This document shows, in pieces, positions 19,099 through 28,660 of a DNA stretch of 64,000 nt. This DNA comes from Aquimarina sp. ERC-38 (GTDB lineage: Bacteria > Bacteroidota > Bacteroidia > Flavobacteriales > Flavobacteriaceae): assembly GCF_026222555.1 (NCBI RefSeq), contig NZ_CP098511.1, positions 477,501-541,500 on the forward strand, in the 5' to 3' direction. The translations under genes and the position numbers were made by a program. The notes beneath the pieces are model-generated. The model was not told the DNA's origin. It made no database searches and saw nothing but the letters and a program-made list of their open reading frames with translations. Position 1 is the first letter of the stretch. Each line of letters begins with the position of its first letter.

Positions 19099-19464
19099 TT
19101 ACAAAAGTGCAATATCTTCTTTAAACAGTTGAAAAATATATCCTCCCTCCTTATCAGCAAAAGAACTATTTTCAGCACAGTGAAATAAAAGATGTATTAA
19201 ACCATAATCTCCTAAACTATCCCGATACTCGTATCTTTCCTTATTTTTTATCCATAAAATAAAACAGGATAGATGACCTATTTCCCCTAGCTTTTGAGGA
19301 TTTTTTAAACTTTTAATGAATTTCTTTTTACCCATTGTTACGTATTCATTATATTTTTTCTTACAAAAATTATAATCAAATGTATGTTTGCGGGATTCCA
19401 GATTTCGATCTTGTATTTCATAATTTACACCACCCATCTTTCCAGTTTTTATTACAAAACCCAC
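19099..19464 (-). CDS. Hypothetical protein
   Basis: This is a 121-residue frame from a GTG; an ATG start at 19437 would give 112 residues and is equally likely. It is rich in Lys, Tyr and aromatic residues, with no signal peptide, membrane segment or recognised motif. The hydrophobic IGHLSCFILWIKN and YGLIHLLFHCAEN stretches suggest a small folded cytosolic domain. It stands alone between two minus-strand genes, so support is only its length and lack of a better frame. Confidence 0.45.
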   Translation of the reverse strand: MGFVIKTGKMGGVNYEIQDRNLESRKHTFDYNFCKKKYNEYVTMGKKKFIKSLKNPQKLGEIGHLSCFILWIKNKERYEYRDSLGDYGLIHLLFHCAENSSFADKEGGYIFQLFKEDIALL

Positions 19465-19681
19465 CTCAATTTAAACGTTGAAGTTGTGAATTTCATATGT
19501 ACCTACTTCGTTTTAATTTTAGTCATATAAACATTTAACACTCTTATAAGATAAAGTGCTTGATAGTATACAAATTTAAGGAAATATTCCATTTATAATA
19601 GGAAAAATTCCAAAAATCATATTACACTTTTTCCAGGTAATAATTAGTTAGTGATTAGAAAATTATTTTAAATACCTACTT

Positions 19682-20224
19682 CTAGTTTACAAATGTATTA
19701 GTGAACGATTTTTCGTAAGTTTTCCAGGCGTCTGCCGTAGTTAATTTCTTATAATCATTAGATGCCACCATTTTCAGATATATTTCCAATTGTTTTGGTG
19801 TTTTATATCCGGTAACCGGAGTAATCAGATTCCCTGCTTCATCAAAGAAAACAATACTGGGATATCCTTGAATTTTTAAGGCATTGGCAAAAAAGTGTTG
19901 ACTATTTCTACCCTTTTTCTTAGGATTGTAATTAGGATTGGTATACGTAAAATCATTATACTCTATTACCTCTTCCCCTTCGGCGTTAAACTTTACCGCA
20001 TAATAGTTTTTATTAATGTAGTTTACCACATCTTTATTATGAAAGGTGTTTTTATCCAACAATTTACATGGACCACACCAACTGGTATATACATCCATTA
20101 TAATTTTCTTTGGCTCTTTCTTTTGTGCTTCCAGGGCATCATTCATTGAAATCCAATTAACTTCCTGAGCGCTTATTGCGGTCGTAGCAGCAATCCATAG
20201 AAAAACAATTGATAAATTTTTCAT
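19682..20224 (-). CDS. Periplasmic thioredoxin-like protein (CGPC)
   Basis: The start is the ATG at 20224 rather than a TTG two codons upstream, because it begins a clean signal peptide (MKNLSIVFLWIAATTAISAQ). The mature 160 residues form a thioredoxin fold with active site SWCGPCKLL, the following NTFHNKDV helix, and the cis-proline region IQGYPSIVFF. Such proteins reduce or isomerise disulfides in the periplasm. No partner gene is adjacent. Confidence 0.9.
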   Translation of the reverse strand: MKNLSIVFLWIAATTAISAQEVNWISMNDALEAQKKEPKKIIMDVYTSWCGPCKLLDKNTFHNKDVVNYINKNYYAVKFNAEGEEVIEYNDFTYTNPNYNPKKKGRNSQHFFANALKIQGYPSIVFFDEAGNLITPVTGYKTPKQLEIYLKMVASNDYKKLTTADAWKTYEKSFTNTFVN

Positions 20225-20390
20225 ATTCAATTTCTTTTACAATTAGTCGAAACAAAAACTATTCCCTTAATTAAAAGTAGCAAAACACCTTCTTTAGTTA
20301 CTATAGCATTACGCCTTATTAGCGTATCGAATATTTAATTTTGATAAAATTAAATATTATCAATTTTAAGCTTCTTTATAAAAGTGTGTA

Positions 20391-21791
20391 TTAGTTTTGA
20401 ACCTCTTTATCTCCTAATTCGTAACGCTCTGCTACTAATCGTTCATCGTCAGGTTCAATATCCTCAGCACCGTGTGCTAATCTCTTTAAAGGTTTCAACA
20501 TTAAAATTACACAAATTCCAATTAATGTCCAGATTACTAAGATTCCGGTAAATACTTCAAATTCTCCTAAATCTTGAGATGCTTCTCCTATTAACCCGGC
20601 AATTTTATTTCCAATACCTGTAGCTGCCCAAAATAATCCCATAATAATCGATGCATATTTTAAAGGTGCTAATTTTGTAATGTACGATAAGGCTACCGGA
20701 GAGGCGCAAAGTTCACCAATAGTATGAAATAAATAAGCTAAAATTAACCAATACATAGCAGAGGATCCTTCATTAGTATATTCTACGGAAGCAATACTCA
20801 TAAAACCAAATCCTAAGGCCATGATAATTAAGCCTACTGCAATTTTAAATAGAGAAGAAGTTTCTTTTCCTTTTCTCCCCCATTTTATCCAGAAAGCTCC
20901 GATAATTGGAGCTAACGTAATAATAAAAAATGAATTGACCGATTGAAATACAGAGGCAGGAACTACAAACAATCCAAAGAAATTACGATCAGTTTTTTGT
21001 TCGGCATATAAATTCATTAACCCACCTGCCTGCTCAAAAGCTGCCCAAAATAAAATAATTAAAACAAATGAGATTAGTAATACTTTAACTCTATCAAGTT
21101 CTACTTTAGTCAAATTTCTTTCTAAGATTTTACGTTCTTCTTCATTTTCTTTAGTAATTAGATTACCCACATTTTTCAAATATTTTTGACCCCAGATATA
21201 AACAATCTGACCTATAAACATACCAATAGCAGCTAAACCAAACCCATAATGCCAGTTTATTTTTTCACCTACATATCCACAGAGTAAAGGCGCTAAAAAT
21301 CCTCCAATATTAATTCCCATATAAAAAATGTAAAATCCTAGGTCACGACGTTCATCTTTAGCCCGGTACAATCCACCTACCATAGAAGAAATATTTGGTT
21401 TTAGACAACCTACTCCTAAAATGATAAACAAGCATCCGATATAAAAGGAAACAACTGAGTTTAGAGCTAGTACCGTATGACCTACACATAAAAGCGCACC
21501 TCCTAGCATTACTGTTTTTTTCTGTCCTAGTAACCGATCCGCAATCCAACCACCAGGAATTGAAGATACATAAACCAGCATCGTATACCACCCATATAAA
21601 GCCAATGCTTCCTGATTTGTCCAACCGAAACCAGGATTTTGGGAAGTGGTTTCAGCTACTAGAAATAGGGTAAATAAAGCTCGCATTCCATAATATGAAA
21701 AGCGTTCCCATAATTCAGTAAAAAATAAGATGTATAAACCTTTAGGATGTCCGAATAGCTCTCCGGTAGATGATTTTTGAATGGTAGACAT
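20391..21791 (-). CDS. POT-family proton-coupled di/tripeptide transporter
   Basis: This 466-residue major-facilitator protein has about 12-14 membrane segments. The PTR2 signature FFTELWERFSYYGMRALF is near the N-terminus with the E-x-x-E-R proton/peptide residues, followed by a second POT signature-like block (FYIFYMGINIGGFLAPLLCGYVGE). It imports small peptides with protons. It lies 36 bp downstream of the DPP-IV gene on the same strand, so peptides cut by that peptidase could be taken up here. No terminator separates the two. Confidence 0.94.
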   Translation of the reverse strand: MSTIQKSSTGELFGHPKGLYILFFTELWERFSYYGMRALFTLFLVAETTSQNPGFGWTNQEALALYGWYTMLVYVSSIPGGWIADRLLGQKKTVMLGGALLCVGHTVLALNSVVSFYIGCLFIILGVGCLKPNISSMVGGLYRAKDERRDLGFYIFYMGINIGGFLAPLLCGYVGEKINWHYGFGLAAIGMFIGQIVYIWGQKYLKNVGNLITKENEEERKILERNLTKVELDRVKVLLISFVLIILFWAAFEQAGGLMNLYAEQKTDRNFFGLFVVPASVFQSVNSFFIITLAPIIGAFWIKWGRKGKETSSLFKIAVGLIIMALGFGFMSIASVEYTNEGSSAMYWLILAYLFHTIGELCASPVALSYITKLAPLKYASIIMGLFWAATGIGNKIAGLIGEASQDLGEFEVFTGILVIWTLIGICVILMLKPLKRLAHGAEDIEPDDERLVAERYELGDKEVQN

Positions 21792-21827
21792 AGGTATGTT
21801 TTAAATTTACAGTGTGAGTGTTATATT

Positions 21828-23993
21828 TTAAAGGTTACTTTTTATAAAGTTTGTCATTTTTGTATATAAGTGGATACTGGTATTCCCTCCGGAAATTCGG
21901 TGGTTTTTATCCGGATAGATTGCCCAGTCAAATTGTTTGTTTGCCTGTACCAATGCTTCTATCAATTGCATGGTGTTCTGAACATGTACATTATCATCAG
22001 CACTACCATGTACTAACAGATAGTTTCCTTTTAATCCGTTTACATAATTTATCGGGGAATTGCTATCGTATCCTTTAGCATTTTCCTGAGGAGTGGTAAG
22101 ATAGCGCTCCGTATAAATAGTATCGTAAAATCTCCAATTGGTCACTGGGGCAACTGCTATTGCCATTTTAAAAGTATCTGGGGCTTTAAATATACAATTA
22201 CTGGACATAAAGCCTCCGTAACTCCATCCCCAAATACCAATTCGGGACGCGTCTACATACGGAAGATCACTCATTTTTTTAGCTACTGCGATCTGATCCT
22301 GTACTTCCAGGTTACCCAGGTCTTTCTGCGTACTTTTCTTAAAAGCTGCTCCTTTAAACCCGGTACCTCTACCATCTACACAAATAAGCATATACCCCTG
22401 TTGGGCTAACATCATAAACCAATAATCATTATAACGGTTCCAGGTATTTTGAACCTGTTGCGAACCCGGGCCGGAATATTGATGCATAAAAAGTGGGTAT
22501 TTTTTTGAAGCATCAAAGTTGGCAGGCTTTATCGTCCACATATTTAACTGTTCCCCATTGATTTCAATAGTAGAAAACTCTTTAGGTAGTACCTTATAAT
22601 CTTTTAACTTAGTAACTAAAGTATTATTCTCTTTAAGTTCTCTGATTACTTTTCCGGTTTTTGCATCGTTTAATGAAAATAAATAAGGAGTATTAACATC
22701 CGAAAAGGTATTTACGTAAGTTTTAAAACCTTTATTAAAATTAGCCTCATTCGAACCTTCTTTTTGACTTAGCTTTTTCTTATTAGAGCCATCTAGCTTT
22801 ATAGAGTACACCATCCGGTTAATAGAATTTCCTTCCACACTTTGGTAGAAAACGGTTTTTGAATCTTCGTCAAAACCATAATATTGGGTTACATCCCAAT
22901 CTCCTTTTGTTACCTGATTCTTCAGATTACCATCCTTATTGTAGTGATATATATGATTATACCCATCTTTTTCGCTAGTCCAGATAAAACTATTATCTTT
23001 TAAAAAAGTAAGGTTATCCGTAATATCAATATATGCCGGATCTTTTTCTTCTAAAACTATGGTAGGTTTTTTAGATACAGCATCTATAAATACTAAATCC
23101 AATTCATTTTGATGCCGGTTGATCACCTGTACGCTTAAAATATTAGCATCTGCCGTCCATTCAATTCGAGGAATATAGAAATCGGTATATGAACCTAACT
23201 TGACCTGATCTAACGCCATTGATTCCAGATTTGCAAGATGCAACGAGACTTTTGCGTTCTTTTCTCCTGCTTTAGGATATTTGAACACTTCCTGTTGAGG
23301 GTACAACTGAGCACCAAATACATCCATAGAAAACTCCGGAACTTCTTTTTCGTCAAACCTTAGAAAAGCTAGTTTGTTCCCATCTGCACTCCAGTCAAAA
23401 GCTCGGACAAAAGCAAACTCTTCTTCGTACACCCAATCGGTTATTCCATTGATAATTTCATTTTTCTTACCATCATCGGTTAGCTGAATTTCTGCTCCGG
23501 TTGTAAAATTAAGGACGTATAAATTATTATCCATGACGTAGGCAACTTTACTGCCGTCCGGTGATAATAAAGGAGCCTGTATTTTTTTATCATTCAGTTT
23601 AAAACTTCCGTTAGAAGCGACGTCATACACATAATAAATAGCCCGAAAAGAATGCCGGTAGATATTTTCAACTTCAGTAGCCAATAAAATTTTGCTTTCG
23701 TTAGTACTATATTCGTAATTATCAATACTAGACAAACCTTTTATAAAGGAAGAACTAATTACCGTTTTTACCTTCTCTCCGGTTTGATAATTATAAAGTT
23801 CAATAGAAGATTGCCCGGTTTCTTTATTTTTTTCGAGAACCGTATATTCTGTACCGTTATTCATCGGATGTAAGGATTCTAAAAGCTCCGGTGCGAAGGT
23901 ATGCTCCCATATATTTTCAACTGTGAATTCTTTTTGTTGTGAATGCATAAAAGGTGTAACAAGAAAAAAAAGTAACCAACTATATTTAATCAT
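21828..23993 (-). CDS. Dipeptidyl peptidase IV-like peptidase, S9 family
   Basis: This 721-residue enzyme has a signal peptide (about 1-18, ending MHSQ), an eight-bladed beta-propeller (DPPIV_N, about 80-440) with EEEFAFVRAFDWS around the Glu-Glu substrate motif, and a C-terminal alpha/beta hydrolase. The catalytic Ser is in GWGWSYGG near residue 590, the Asp in HGSADDNVH and the His in PDKNHRISGG. It removes X-Pro or similar dipeptides in the periplasm. The POT transporter gene follows. Confidence 0.95.
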   Translation of the reverse strand: MIKYSWLLFFLVTPFMHSQQKEFTVENIWEHTFAPELLESLHPMNNGTEYTVLEKNKETGQSSIELYNYQTGEKVKTVISSSFIKGLSSIDNYEYSTNESKILLATEVENIYRHSFRAIYYVYDVASNGSFKLNDKKIQAPLLSPDGSKVAYVMDNNLYVLNFTTGAEIQLTDDGKKNEIINGITDWVYEEEFAFVRAFDWSADGNKLAFLRFDEKEVPEFSMDVFGAQLYPQQEVFKYPKAGEKNAKVSLHLANLESMALDQVKLGSYTDFYIPRIEWTADANILSVQVINRHQNELDLVFIDAVSKKPTIVLEEKDPAYIDITDNLTFLKDNSFIWTSEKDGYNHIYHYNKDGNLKNQVTKGDWDVTQYYGFDEDSKTVFYQSVEGNSINRMVYSIKLDGSNKKKLSQKEGSNEANFNKGFKTYVNTFSDVNTPYLFSLNDAKTGKVIRELKENNTLVTKLKDYKVLPKEFSTIEINGEQLNMWTIKPANFDASKKYPLFMHQYSGPGSQQVQNTWNRYNDYWFMMLAQQGYMLICVDGRGTGFKGAAFKKSTQKDLGNLEVQDQIAVAKKMSDLPYVDASRIGIWGWSYGGFMSSNCIFKAPDTFKMAIAVAPVTNWRFYDTIYTERYLTTPQENAKGYDSNSPINYVNGLKGNYLLVHGSADDNVHVQNTMQLIEALVQANKQFDWAIYPDKNHRISGGNTSIHLYTKMTNFIKSNL

Positions 23994-24176
23994 ACTATTT
24001 TCAGTTATTTGTACTTTACGTTAAAATATTTTTGTAAAATACAACAATTCATGATAAATACAATAATAATTTGCTCGTTTGGAATATAAACTTTAACATA
24101 TTCGTATTAAGATTCTTCTATTACAGATACTTGCTAAAAGGAATACTTAAAGAAGAGCTAAACCCATACTGATTAG

Positions 24177-24184
24177 TATCTTTG
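24177..24184 (+). promoter_or_regulatory. Bacteroidota -7 promoter box of HMG-CoA reductase
   Basis: TATCTTTG is an exact TAnnTTTG match, 70 bp before the ATG at 24255. No TTG at normal spacing was seen, so the -33 part is weak. Confidence 0.45.
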
Positions 24185-24254
24185 AAATTGTTATATTTTT
24201 TCAAAAAACATAACAAAATACACTTTAATTTTCTAATTATTGGCTACCAACTCT

Positions 24255-25565
24255 ATGTCTAAAATTGTGGAAGGATTTTCAAAACTAACCAAAGAAGAAA
24301 AAATTGATTGGTTAGTTACTCATTATTTTAATGATAATAAAAAAAGCGTTCAGGTTTTAAAAACCTATTGGAATACGGATGTTCAGCTACAAAAACTACA
24401 TGAAGAATTTGCTGAAAACACCATATCCAACTACTACCTGCCTTTTTCTATTGCTCCTAATTTTCTTATTAACGACCGTCAATACGCTTTACCGATGACC
24501 ATTGAAGAAAGTTCAGTGGTAGCAGCAGCGAGCAAAGCAGCGAAATTCTGGTTACAGCGAGGAGGGTTTACGGCAGAAGTACTAAATACGGAAAAAGTAG
24601 GACAGGTACATTTCACATTTGACGGCGCATATAAAGACCTTCTTACCTTTTTTGAAAAGCATAAAAACCACTTTTTTACCGGAACTAAAGACCTTACCGC
24701 GAATATGGAGAAGCGAGGTGGTGGTATTTTAGATATTCAACTAATGGATAAAAGTGCGAGCATTCCAGGTTATTACCAACTTCATTGCACTTTTCAAACG
24801 GTGGATGCCATGGGTGCTAACTTTATTAATTCCTGTCTGGAAAGGTTCGCAGATATCTTGCTTACTGAATCTAAAAATTATATGTTTTTTAAGGAACATA
24901 AAATTACGGTAATTATGAGTATTCTCTCTAATTACGTTCCTAATTGCATAGTCAAAGCGCAGGTAAGTTGTGCTATTAAGGATTTACCAAACACTAATAA
25001 ATTATCTTCTTTAGGCTACGCCGAAAAATTTAAACAAGCAGTGGATATAGCCATGGTGGAACCTTATCGTGCGGTTACTCATAATAAAGGTATTATGAAT
25101 GGTATTGATGCACTAGTGCTGGCTACGGGTAATGATTTTAGAGCGGTTGAAGCAGGGGTACACGCCTTTGCAGCACGAGACGGAGTTTATAAAAGCCTTA
25201 CGAATGTGACACTCACGGATGATACGTTTACTTTTTCTATTGAAATTCCATTGGCCTTAGGTACGGTAGGCGGCCTGACTTCGCTACACCCCTTGGTCAA
25301 ACTTGCTTTAGAATTATTACAACATCCTAATGCTGAAGAACTCATGCAAATCACGGCAGTGGCTGGTTTGGCTCAGAACTTTGCAGCCATTAATTCTTTA
25401 ATTACCACTGGTATTCAACAGGGACATATGAAAATGCATTTGATGAATATCTTGAATTCGTTACAGGCTTCACCGACTGAAAAAGAAAAGGCTATCACTT
25501 ATTTTAAAAAAGAACCGGTAAGTTATAGTAAAGCGGTTTCCTTGTTAGAAACTTTACGAAATTGA
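24255..25565 (+). CDS. Hydroxymethylglutaryl-CoA reductase, degradative type (class II)
   Basis: This protein of about 436 residues interconverts HMG-CoA and mevalonate. The ATG at 24255 (MSKIVEGFSKL) is preferred because it is the usual family N-terminus; a TTG at 24240 would add five residues. Marks are ENTISNYYLP with the catalytic Glu in TIEESSVVAAASKAAK, DAMGANFINSCLE, GTVGGLTSLHP and the catalytic His in QQGHMKMH. The class II form is the normal biosynthetic enzyme in Flavobacteriia despite its name. The next gene, a mevalonate-kinase-like protein, follows after 3 bp, so the pair belongs to the mevalonate route to isoprenoids. Confidence 0.95.
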   Translation: MSKIVEGFSKLTKEEKIDWLVTHYFNDNKKSVQVLKTYWNTDVQLQKLHEEFAENTISNYYLPFSIAPNFLINDRQYALPMTIEESSVVAAASKAAKFWLQRGGFTAEVLNTEKVGQVHFTFDGAYKDLLTFFEKHKNHFFTGTKDLTANMEKRGGGILDIQLMDKSASIPGYYQLHCTFQTVDAMGANFINSCLERFADILLTESKNYMFFKEHKITVIMSILSNYVPNCIVKAQVSCAIKDLPNTNKLSSLGYAEKFKQAVDIAMVEPYRAVTHNKGIMNGIDALVLATGNDFRAVEAGVHAFAARDGVYKSLTNVTLTDDTFTFSIEIPLALGTVGGLTSLHPLVKLALELLQHPNAEELMQITAVAGLAQNFAAINSLITTGIQQGHMKMHLMNILNSLQASPTEKEKAITYFKKEPVSYSKAVSLLETLRN

Positions 25566-25568
25566 TAT

Positions 25569-26492
25569 ATGAAGATCTATTATAGTCATGGAAAATTATT
25601 ACTTACCGGGGAATACCTGGTTTTAGACGAAGCTCAAGCTTTGGCTGTTCCTACTAAAAGAGGACAACATCTTGAGGTAACCGAAGTAAAGAGCAGTAAG
25701 ATACAATGGACAAGTAAAACCGAAAAGGATCAGATATGGTTTTCTGCTGAATTTTCTTTGCACAATTTAGAACCTCTAGAAGTAAGTGAAACTCCTGAAC
25801 AGAAAAAAATTGCTCAAACCCTTTCAAAAATCTTACAGACTGCTCGGCAACTTAATCCTAACTTTTTAAAAAAAAGTGAAGGTGTTGTGGTTACTACCCT
25901 TTTGGAATTTCCCAGTAACTGGGGATTAGGATCTTCTTCTACATTAATTAATAACATCGCACAATGGGCAGAAGTGAATCCTTTTAAATTATTGGAATTA
26001 AGTTTTGGTGGTAGCGGATATGATATTGCCGTGGCTTCTAGTAAACAACCTGTTCTATACCAGAGAACTGCATCTCAACCTAAGGTAAAATCCATTTCTT
26101 TTCATCCGAATTTTTCAGATCACATTTATTTTGTTCATCTTAACCAAAAAAAAGATAGTAAAGAAGCCATACAACATTACCGTTCTTTACCTAAAACCGA
26201 ATTAACATCAAGTATTTCTAAAATTAATCAGTTCACAAAAGATCTATTAGAAGCTAAAAACATAGAAAGTTTTGAAAAAATCTTAAATAACCATGAATTA
26301 TTACTTTCTACAATTCTAAAAACATCCACTATAAAATCCGAATTTTTTAAAGAATATCCGCATACCGTCAAAAGCCTGGGAGGTTGGGGCGGTGATTTTG
26401 TTATGGTTACCACTCGAACTGACAATGATTTAGATTACTTTAAGCGAAAAGGGTATCAAACGATTATTCCGTATGTAGAGATGGTTCTTTAA
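25569..26492 (+). CDS. GYDIA-family GHMP kinase (mevalonate kinase-like)
   Basis: This 307-residue small-molecule kinase has an N-terminal GKLLLTGEYLVLDEAQALAVP, the ATP-binding SNWGLGSSSTL motif and the lineage-specific GGSGYDIAVA motif from which the family takes its name. A C-terminal glycine-rich GGWGGDFVMVTT is also present. It is three bases after HMG-CoA reductase, so it probably phosphorylates mevalonate or phosphomevalonate, but the exact substrate is inference. It is markedly shorter in its C-terminal domain than typical mevalonate kinases. Its stop lies one base from that of the convergent DUF3140 gene. Confidence 0.9.
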   Translation: MKIYYSHGKLLLTGEYLVLDEAQALAVPTKRGQHLEVTEVKSSKIQWTSKTEKDQIWFSAEFSLHNLEPLEVSETPEQKKIAQTLSKILQTARQLNPNFLKKSEGVVVTTLLEFPSNWGLGSSSTLINNIAQWAEVNPFKLLELSFGGSGYDIAVASSKQPVLYQRTASQPKVKSISFHPNFSDHIYFVHLNQKKDSKEAIQHYRSLPKTELTSSISKINQFTKDLLEAKNIESFEKILNNHELLLSTILKTSTIKSEFFKEYPHTVKSLGGWGGDFVMVTTRTDNDLDYFKRKGYQTIIPYVEMVL

Positions 26493-26493
26493 A

Positions 26494-26823
26494 TCAACAA
26501 TCCATTTCTTTACACGGATCATGCCCCCAGTTTTTTAAGCTATATCTCCAATCAGACTCCTTAATATCGTTATAGGGCTTTTGTGCTTTGTGTCTCTTAA
26601 TGTAGCTAATTACTTTGTTCATATGATCGTATTGATCATCAGATAGATTATCTTTTTTAGTGTTTTTAATATCAACGATCTTTTTACCGCTCTTATGTCC
26701 TTTTGATTCGCCATCCCCATCATCTTGTCCAACGCCTTTGGACTTATCCGTTTCTAACCACTCCTCTAATTCTTTAGGTTGCATATTTACTAAATTATAG
26801 AACTCATCGTATATTTCATCCAT
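26494..26823 (-). CDS. DUF3140 domain protein
   Basis: This 109-residue acidic/basic mixed protein matches my recollection of the DUF3140 pattern: FYNLVNMQPKELEEWLETDKS, then a Gly/Asp-rich linker with VGQDDGDGESKGHKSG, LSDDQYDHMNKVISYIKRH and the terminal WRYSLKNWGHDP. Function of the family is not known to me; a DNA- or nucleoid-related role has been suggested for similar small proteins, without proof here. It is monocistronic, convergent with the GHMP kinase gene (1 bp gap). Confidence 0.75.
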   Translation of the reverse strand: MDEIYDEFYNLVNMQPKELEEWLETDKSKGVGQDDGDGESKGHKSGKKIVDIKNTKKDNLSDDQYDHMNKVISYIKRHKAQKPYNDIKESDWRYSLKNWGHDPCKEMDC

Positions 26824-26908
26824 CGTTACTTTTTGACATGCTTTTTTATTTTTAAAGCTACTATGAGTTTAAGCAATGTATTCACTTCAAAAGGAAATCT
26901 TTTAACTT

Positions 26909-26954
26909 AAAAATGAAAAGGGATTGTTTATAAAAGCAATCCCTTTTCATTTTT
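26909..26954 (-). terminator. Intrinsic terminator after sucB
   Basis: A perfect 18-bp inverted repeat (arms 26909-26926 and 26937-26954, 10-base loop) with A/T-rich ends lies 14 bp downstream of the sucB stop. It can act in both directions. Confidence 0.85.
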
Positions 26955-26968
26955 ATTTCGACGTATAC

Positions 26969-28252
26969 TTATAGCTCCAAAGCTCGTTTTACATCGTTAT
27001 TCATTAGTAACTCTTCCGGGTTTTCCAGAGCTTCTTTTACAGCCACTAAGAAACCTACGGATTCTTTACCGTCAATAATACGGTGGTCATAGGATAAGGC
27101 CACGTACATGATAGGGGCTACTACAATACCTCCGTCTCTTACAATTGGGCGTTCTACAATATTGTGCATTCCTAAAATAGCACTTTGTGGTGGATTGATA
27201 ATAGGAGTAGATAACATACTTCCAAAAACACCTCCGTTAGTAATCGTAAAAGTACCTCCGGTCATTTCATCCACTGTAATTTGTCCTTCCCGGGCTCGAA
27301 TTGCCAGTCGTTTTACTTCGGTTTCTACTCCTCTAAAGCTTAGATTTTCTGCATTTCTAATTACCGGAACCATTAAGCCTTTTGGCCCTGATACGGCAAT
27401 GCTAATATCTTGAAAGTCATAAGAAATCATTTCTTTACCATCGATCATTGAATTTACCGCCGGAAATTCCTGTAATGCTTTTACGCAAGCTAAAGTAAAA
27501 AACGACATAAAGCCTAAGCTTACGCCATGGCGTTCTTTAAAGGTTTCTTTATATTTGGAACGTAAGTCAAATATCGGTTGCATGTCTACCTCGTTGAACG
27601 TAGTTAACATAGCCGTTTCGTTTTTTACTAAAACCAAACGTTCTGCAACTTTACGTCGGAGCATGGATAACTTCTTCCTAGACTCTCCTCTCCGTCCGGC
27701 GCCCGGAGTTCCCATAGAAGGCTTGGCTTTTATGGCATCTTCTTTGGTAATACGTCCGTCACGTCCGGTACCAGAAATTTGTGAAGCATCCATATCTTTT
27801 TCAGCAAGCACTTTTCGGGCAGCAGGAGAAGCTACTCCTTTTGCATAGGTATCTTGCTTTTGAACCGGGGTGGTAGGTTTAGAAGGTGTTTCAATTTTAG
27901 CTTCCGCTTTTTTACTATCACTGGTATTTTCGGTTTTATCTCGTTGCGCATCCACATCTTTAGCGGCATTCCCGCTTCCTCCTTCATCTCCCGCAGAAGA
28001 ACTGTCCGGTGCTTTAGCTTCCGTATCAATAAGGCAAACTACCTGGCCTACCGCTACCGCATCCCCTTCTTCAGCTTTTAAGGTGATAATACCACTTGCT
28101 TCTGCTGGTAATTCTAGGGTTGCTTTATCACTATCTACTTCGGCAATTGCCTGGTCCTTGGTTACATAATCTCCATCCTCAACTAACCATTGTGCAATCT
28201 CTACTTCGGTTATCGATTCTCCCGGAGATGGGACTTTCATTTCTAAAGCCAT
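26969..28252 (-). CDS. sucB: 2-oxoglutarate dehydrogenase E2 (dihydrolipoyl succinyltransferase)
   Basis: This 427-residue E2 has an N-terminal lipoyl domain (about 2-76, lipoylated Lys in EVDSDKATLELPA), an Ala/Lys/Glu-rich linker, and a peripheral subunit-binding domain (about 138-173, SPAARKVLAEKDMDASQISGTG). The C-terminal acetyltransferase core has the catalytic His and Asp in YDHRIIDGKESVGF. It transfers succinyl to CoA in the TCA cycle. It is downstream of sucA, but a toxin-antitoxin pair lies between them, giving a 63-bp gap after hepT. A strong terminator follows. Confidence 0.96.
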   Translation of the reverse strand: MALEMKVPSPGESITEVEIAQWLVEDGDYVTKDQAIAEVDSDKATLELPAEASGIITLKAEEGDAVAVGQVVCLIDTEAKAPDSSSAGDEGGSGNAAKDVDAQRDKTENTSDSKKAEAKIETPSKPTTPVQKQDTYAKGVASPAARKVLAEKDMDASQISGTGRDGRITKEDAIKAKPSMGTPGAGRRGESRKKLSMLRRKVAERLVLVKNETAMLTTFNEVDMQPIFDLRSKYKETFKERHGVSLGFMSFFTLACVKALQEFPAVNSMIDGKEMISYDFQDISIAVSGPKGLMVPVIRNAENLSFRGVETEVKRLAIRAREGQITVDEMTGGTFTITNGGVFGSMLSTPIINPPQSAILGMHNIVERPIVRDGGIVVAPIMYVALSYDHRIIDGKESVGFLVAVKEALENPEELLMNNDVKRALEL

Positions 28253-28315
28253 AGTATTTATTCTTTGTTGATTGGTCTTAATTAAAGAAAAGACCTATTT
28301 TAAATTCAAATTTAT

Positions 28316-28660
28316 TTATTCTTTTATTTCTTTTAATACTTCTTTTAATTGAAGATGTATATCTGGTATTACATCTGTACAAGTAGTATAAACCGTTTTG
28401 TAATCTATATTAAAATATCGATAAGTTCCGTTATCAGCAATTTCTATCATCTTTCCCCAAGGAACTTCAGAATATGTATTTCTTTCTTCTATACTTATAC
28501 TTTTAGATGCTTCACCAATTACTTCTAAACTTCGAACTAATGCCTTCTGAAGTATTTTTTTATTATAAAATTCATCCTCAGAAAGATCTACTGTATGTTT
28601 TTCAATAAAAGCACATTCATCTTTTAGGTGACATAAAAAATTACTAACAGATTTCGACAT
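28316..28660 (-). CDS. HepT-like HEPN protein with degenerate active site
   Basis: This protein of about 114 residues is of the DUF86/HepT family: helical, with a PWGKMIEIADN ... YFNIDYKTVY core that aligns with the PWRKM ... YFGVD region of HepT toxins. The start is the ATG at 28660; a TTG two codons upstream is less likely. In the family the RNase motif is R-x4-H-x-Y; the aligned residues here read A-D-N-G-T-Y-R-Y, so the catalytic Arg and His are absent while the final Tyr, the residue AMP-modified by MntA in characterised systems, is kept. It overlaps mntA by 17 bp. It may be an inactive or repurposed toxin. Confidence 0.85.
   Translation of the reverse strand: MSKSVSNFLCHLKDECAFIEKHTVDLSEDEFYNKKILQKALVRSLEVIGEASKSISIEERNTYSEVPWGKMIEIADNGTYRYFNIDYKTVYTTCTDVIPDIHLQLKEVLKEIKE

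Noticed and set aside
27832..28169. Several frames opposite or offset to the sucB linker
   Set aside because: They come from the low-complexity Ala/Lys/Glu linker of E2 and have no independent support.
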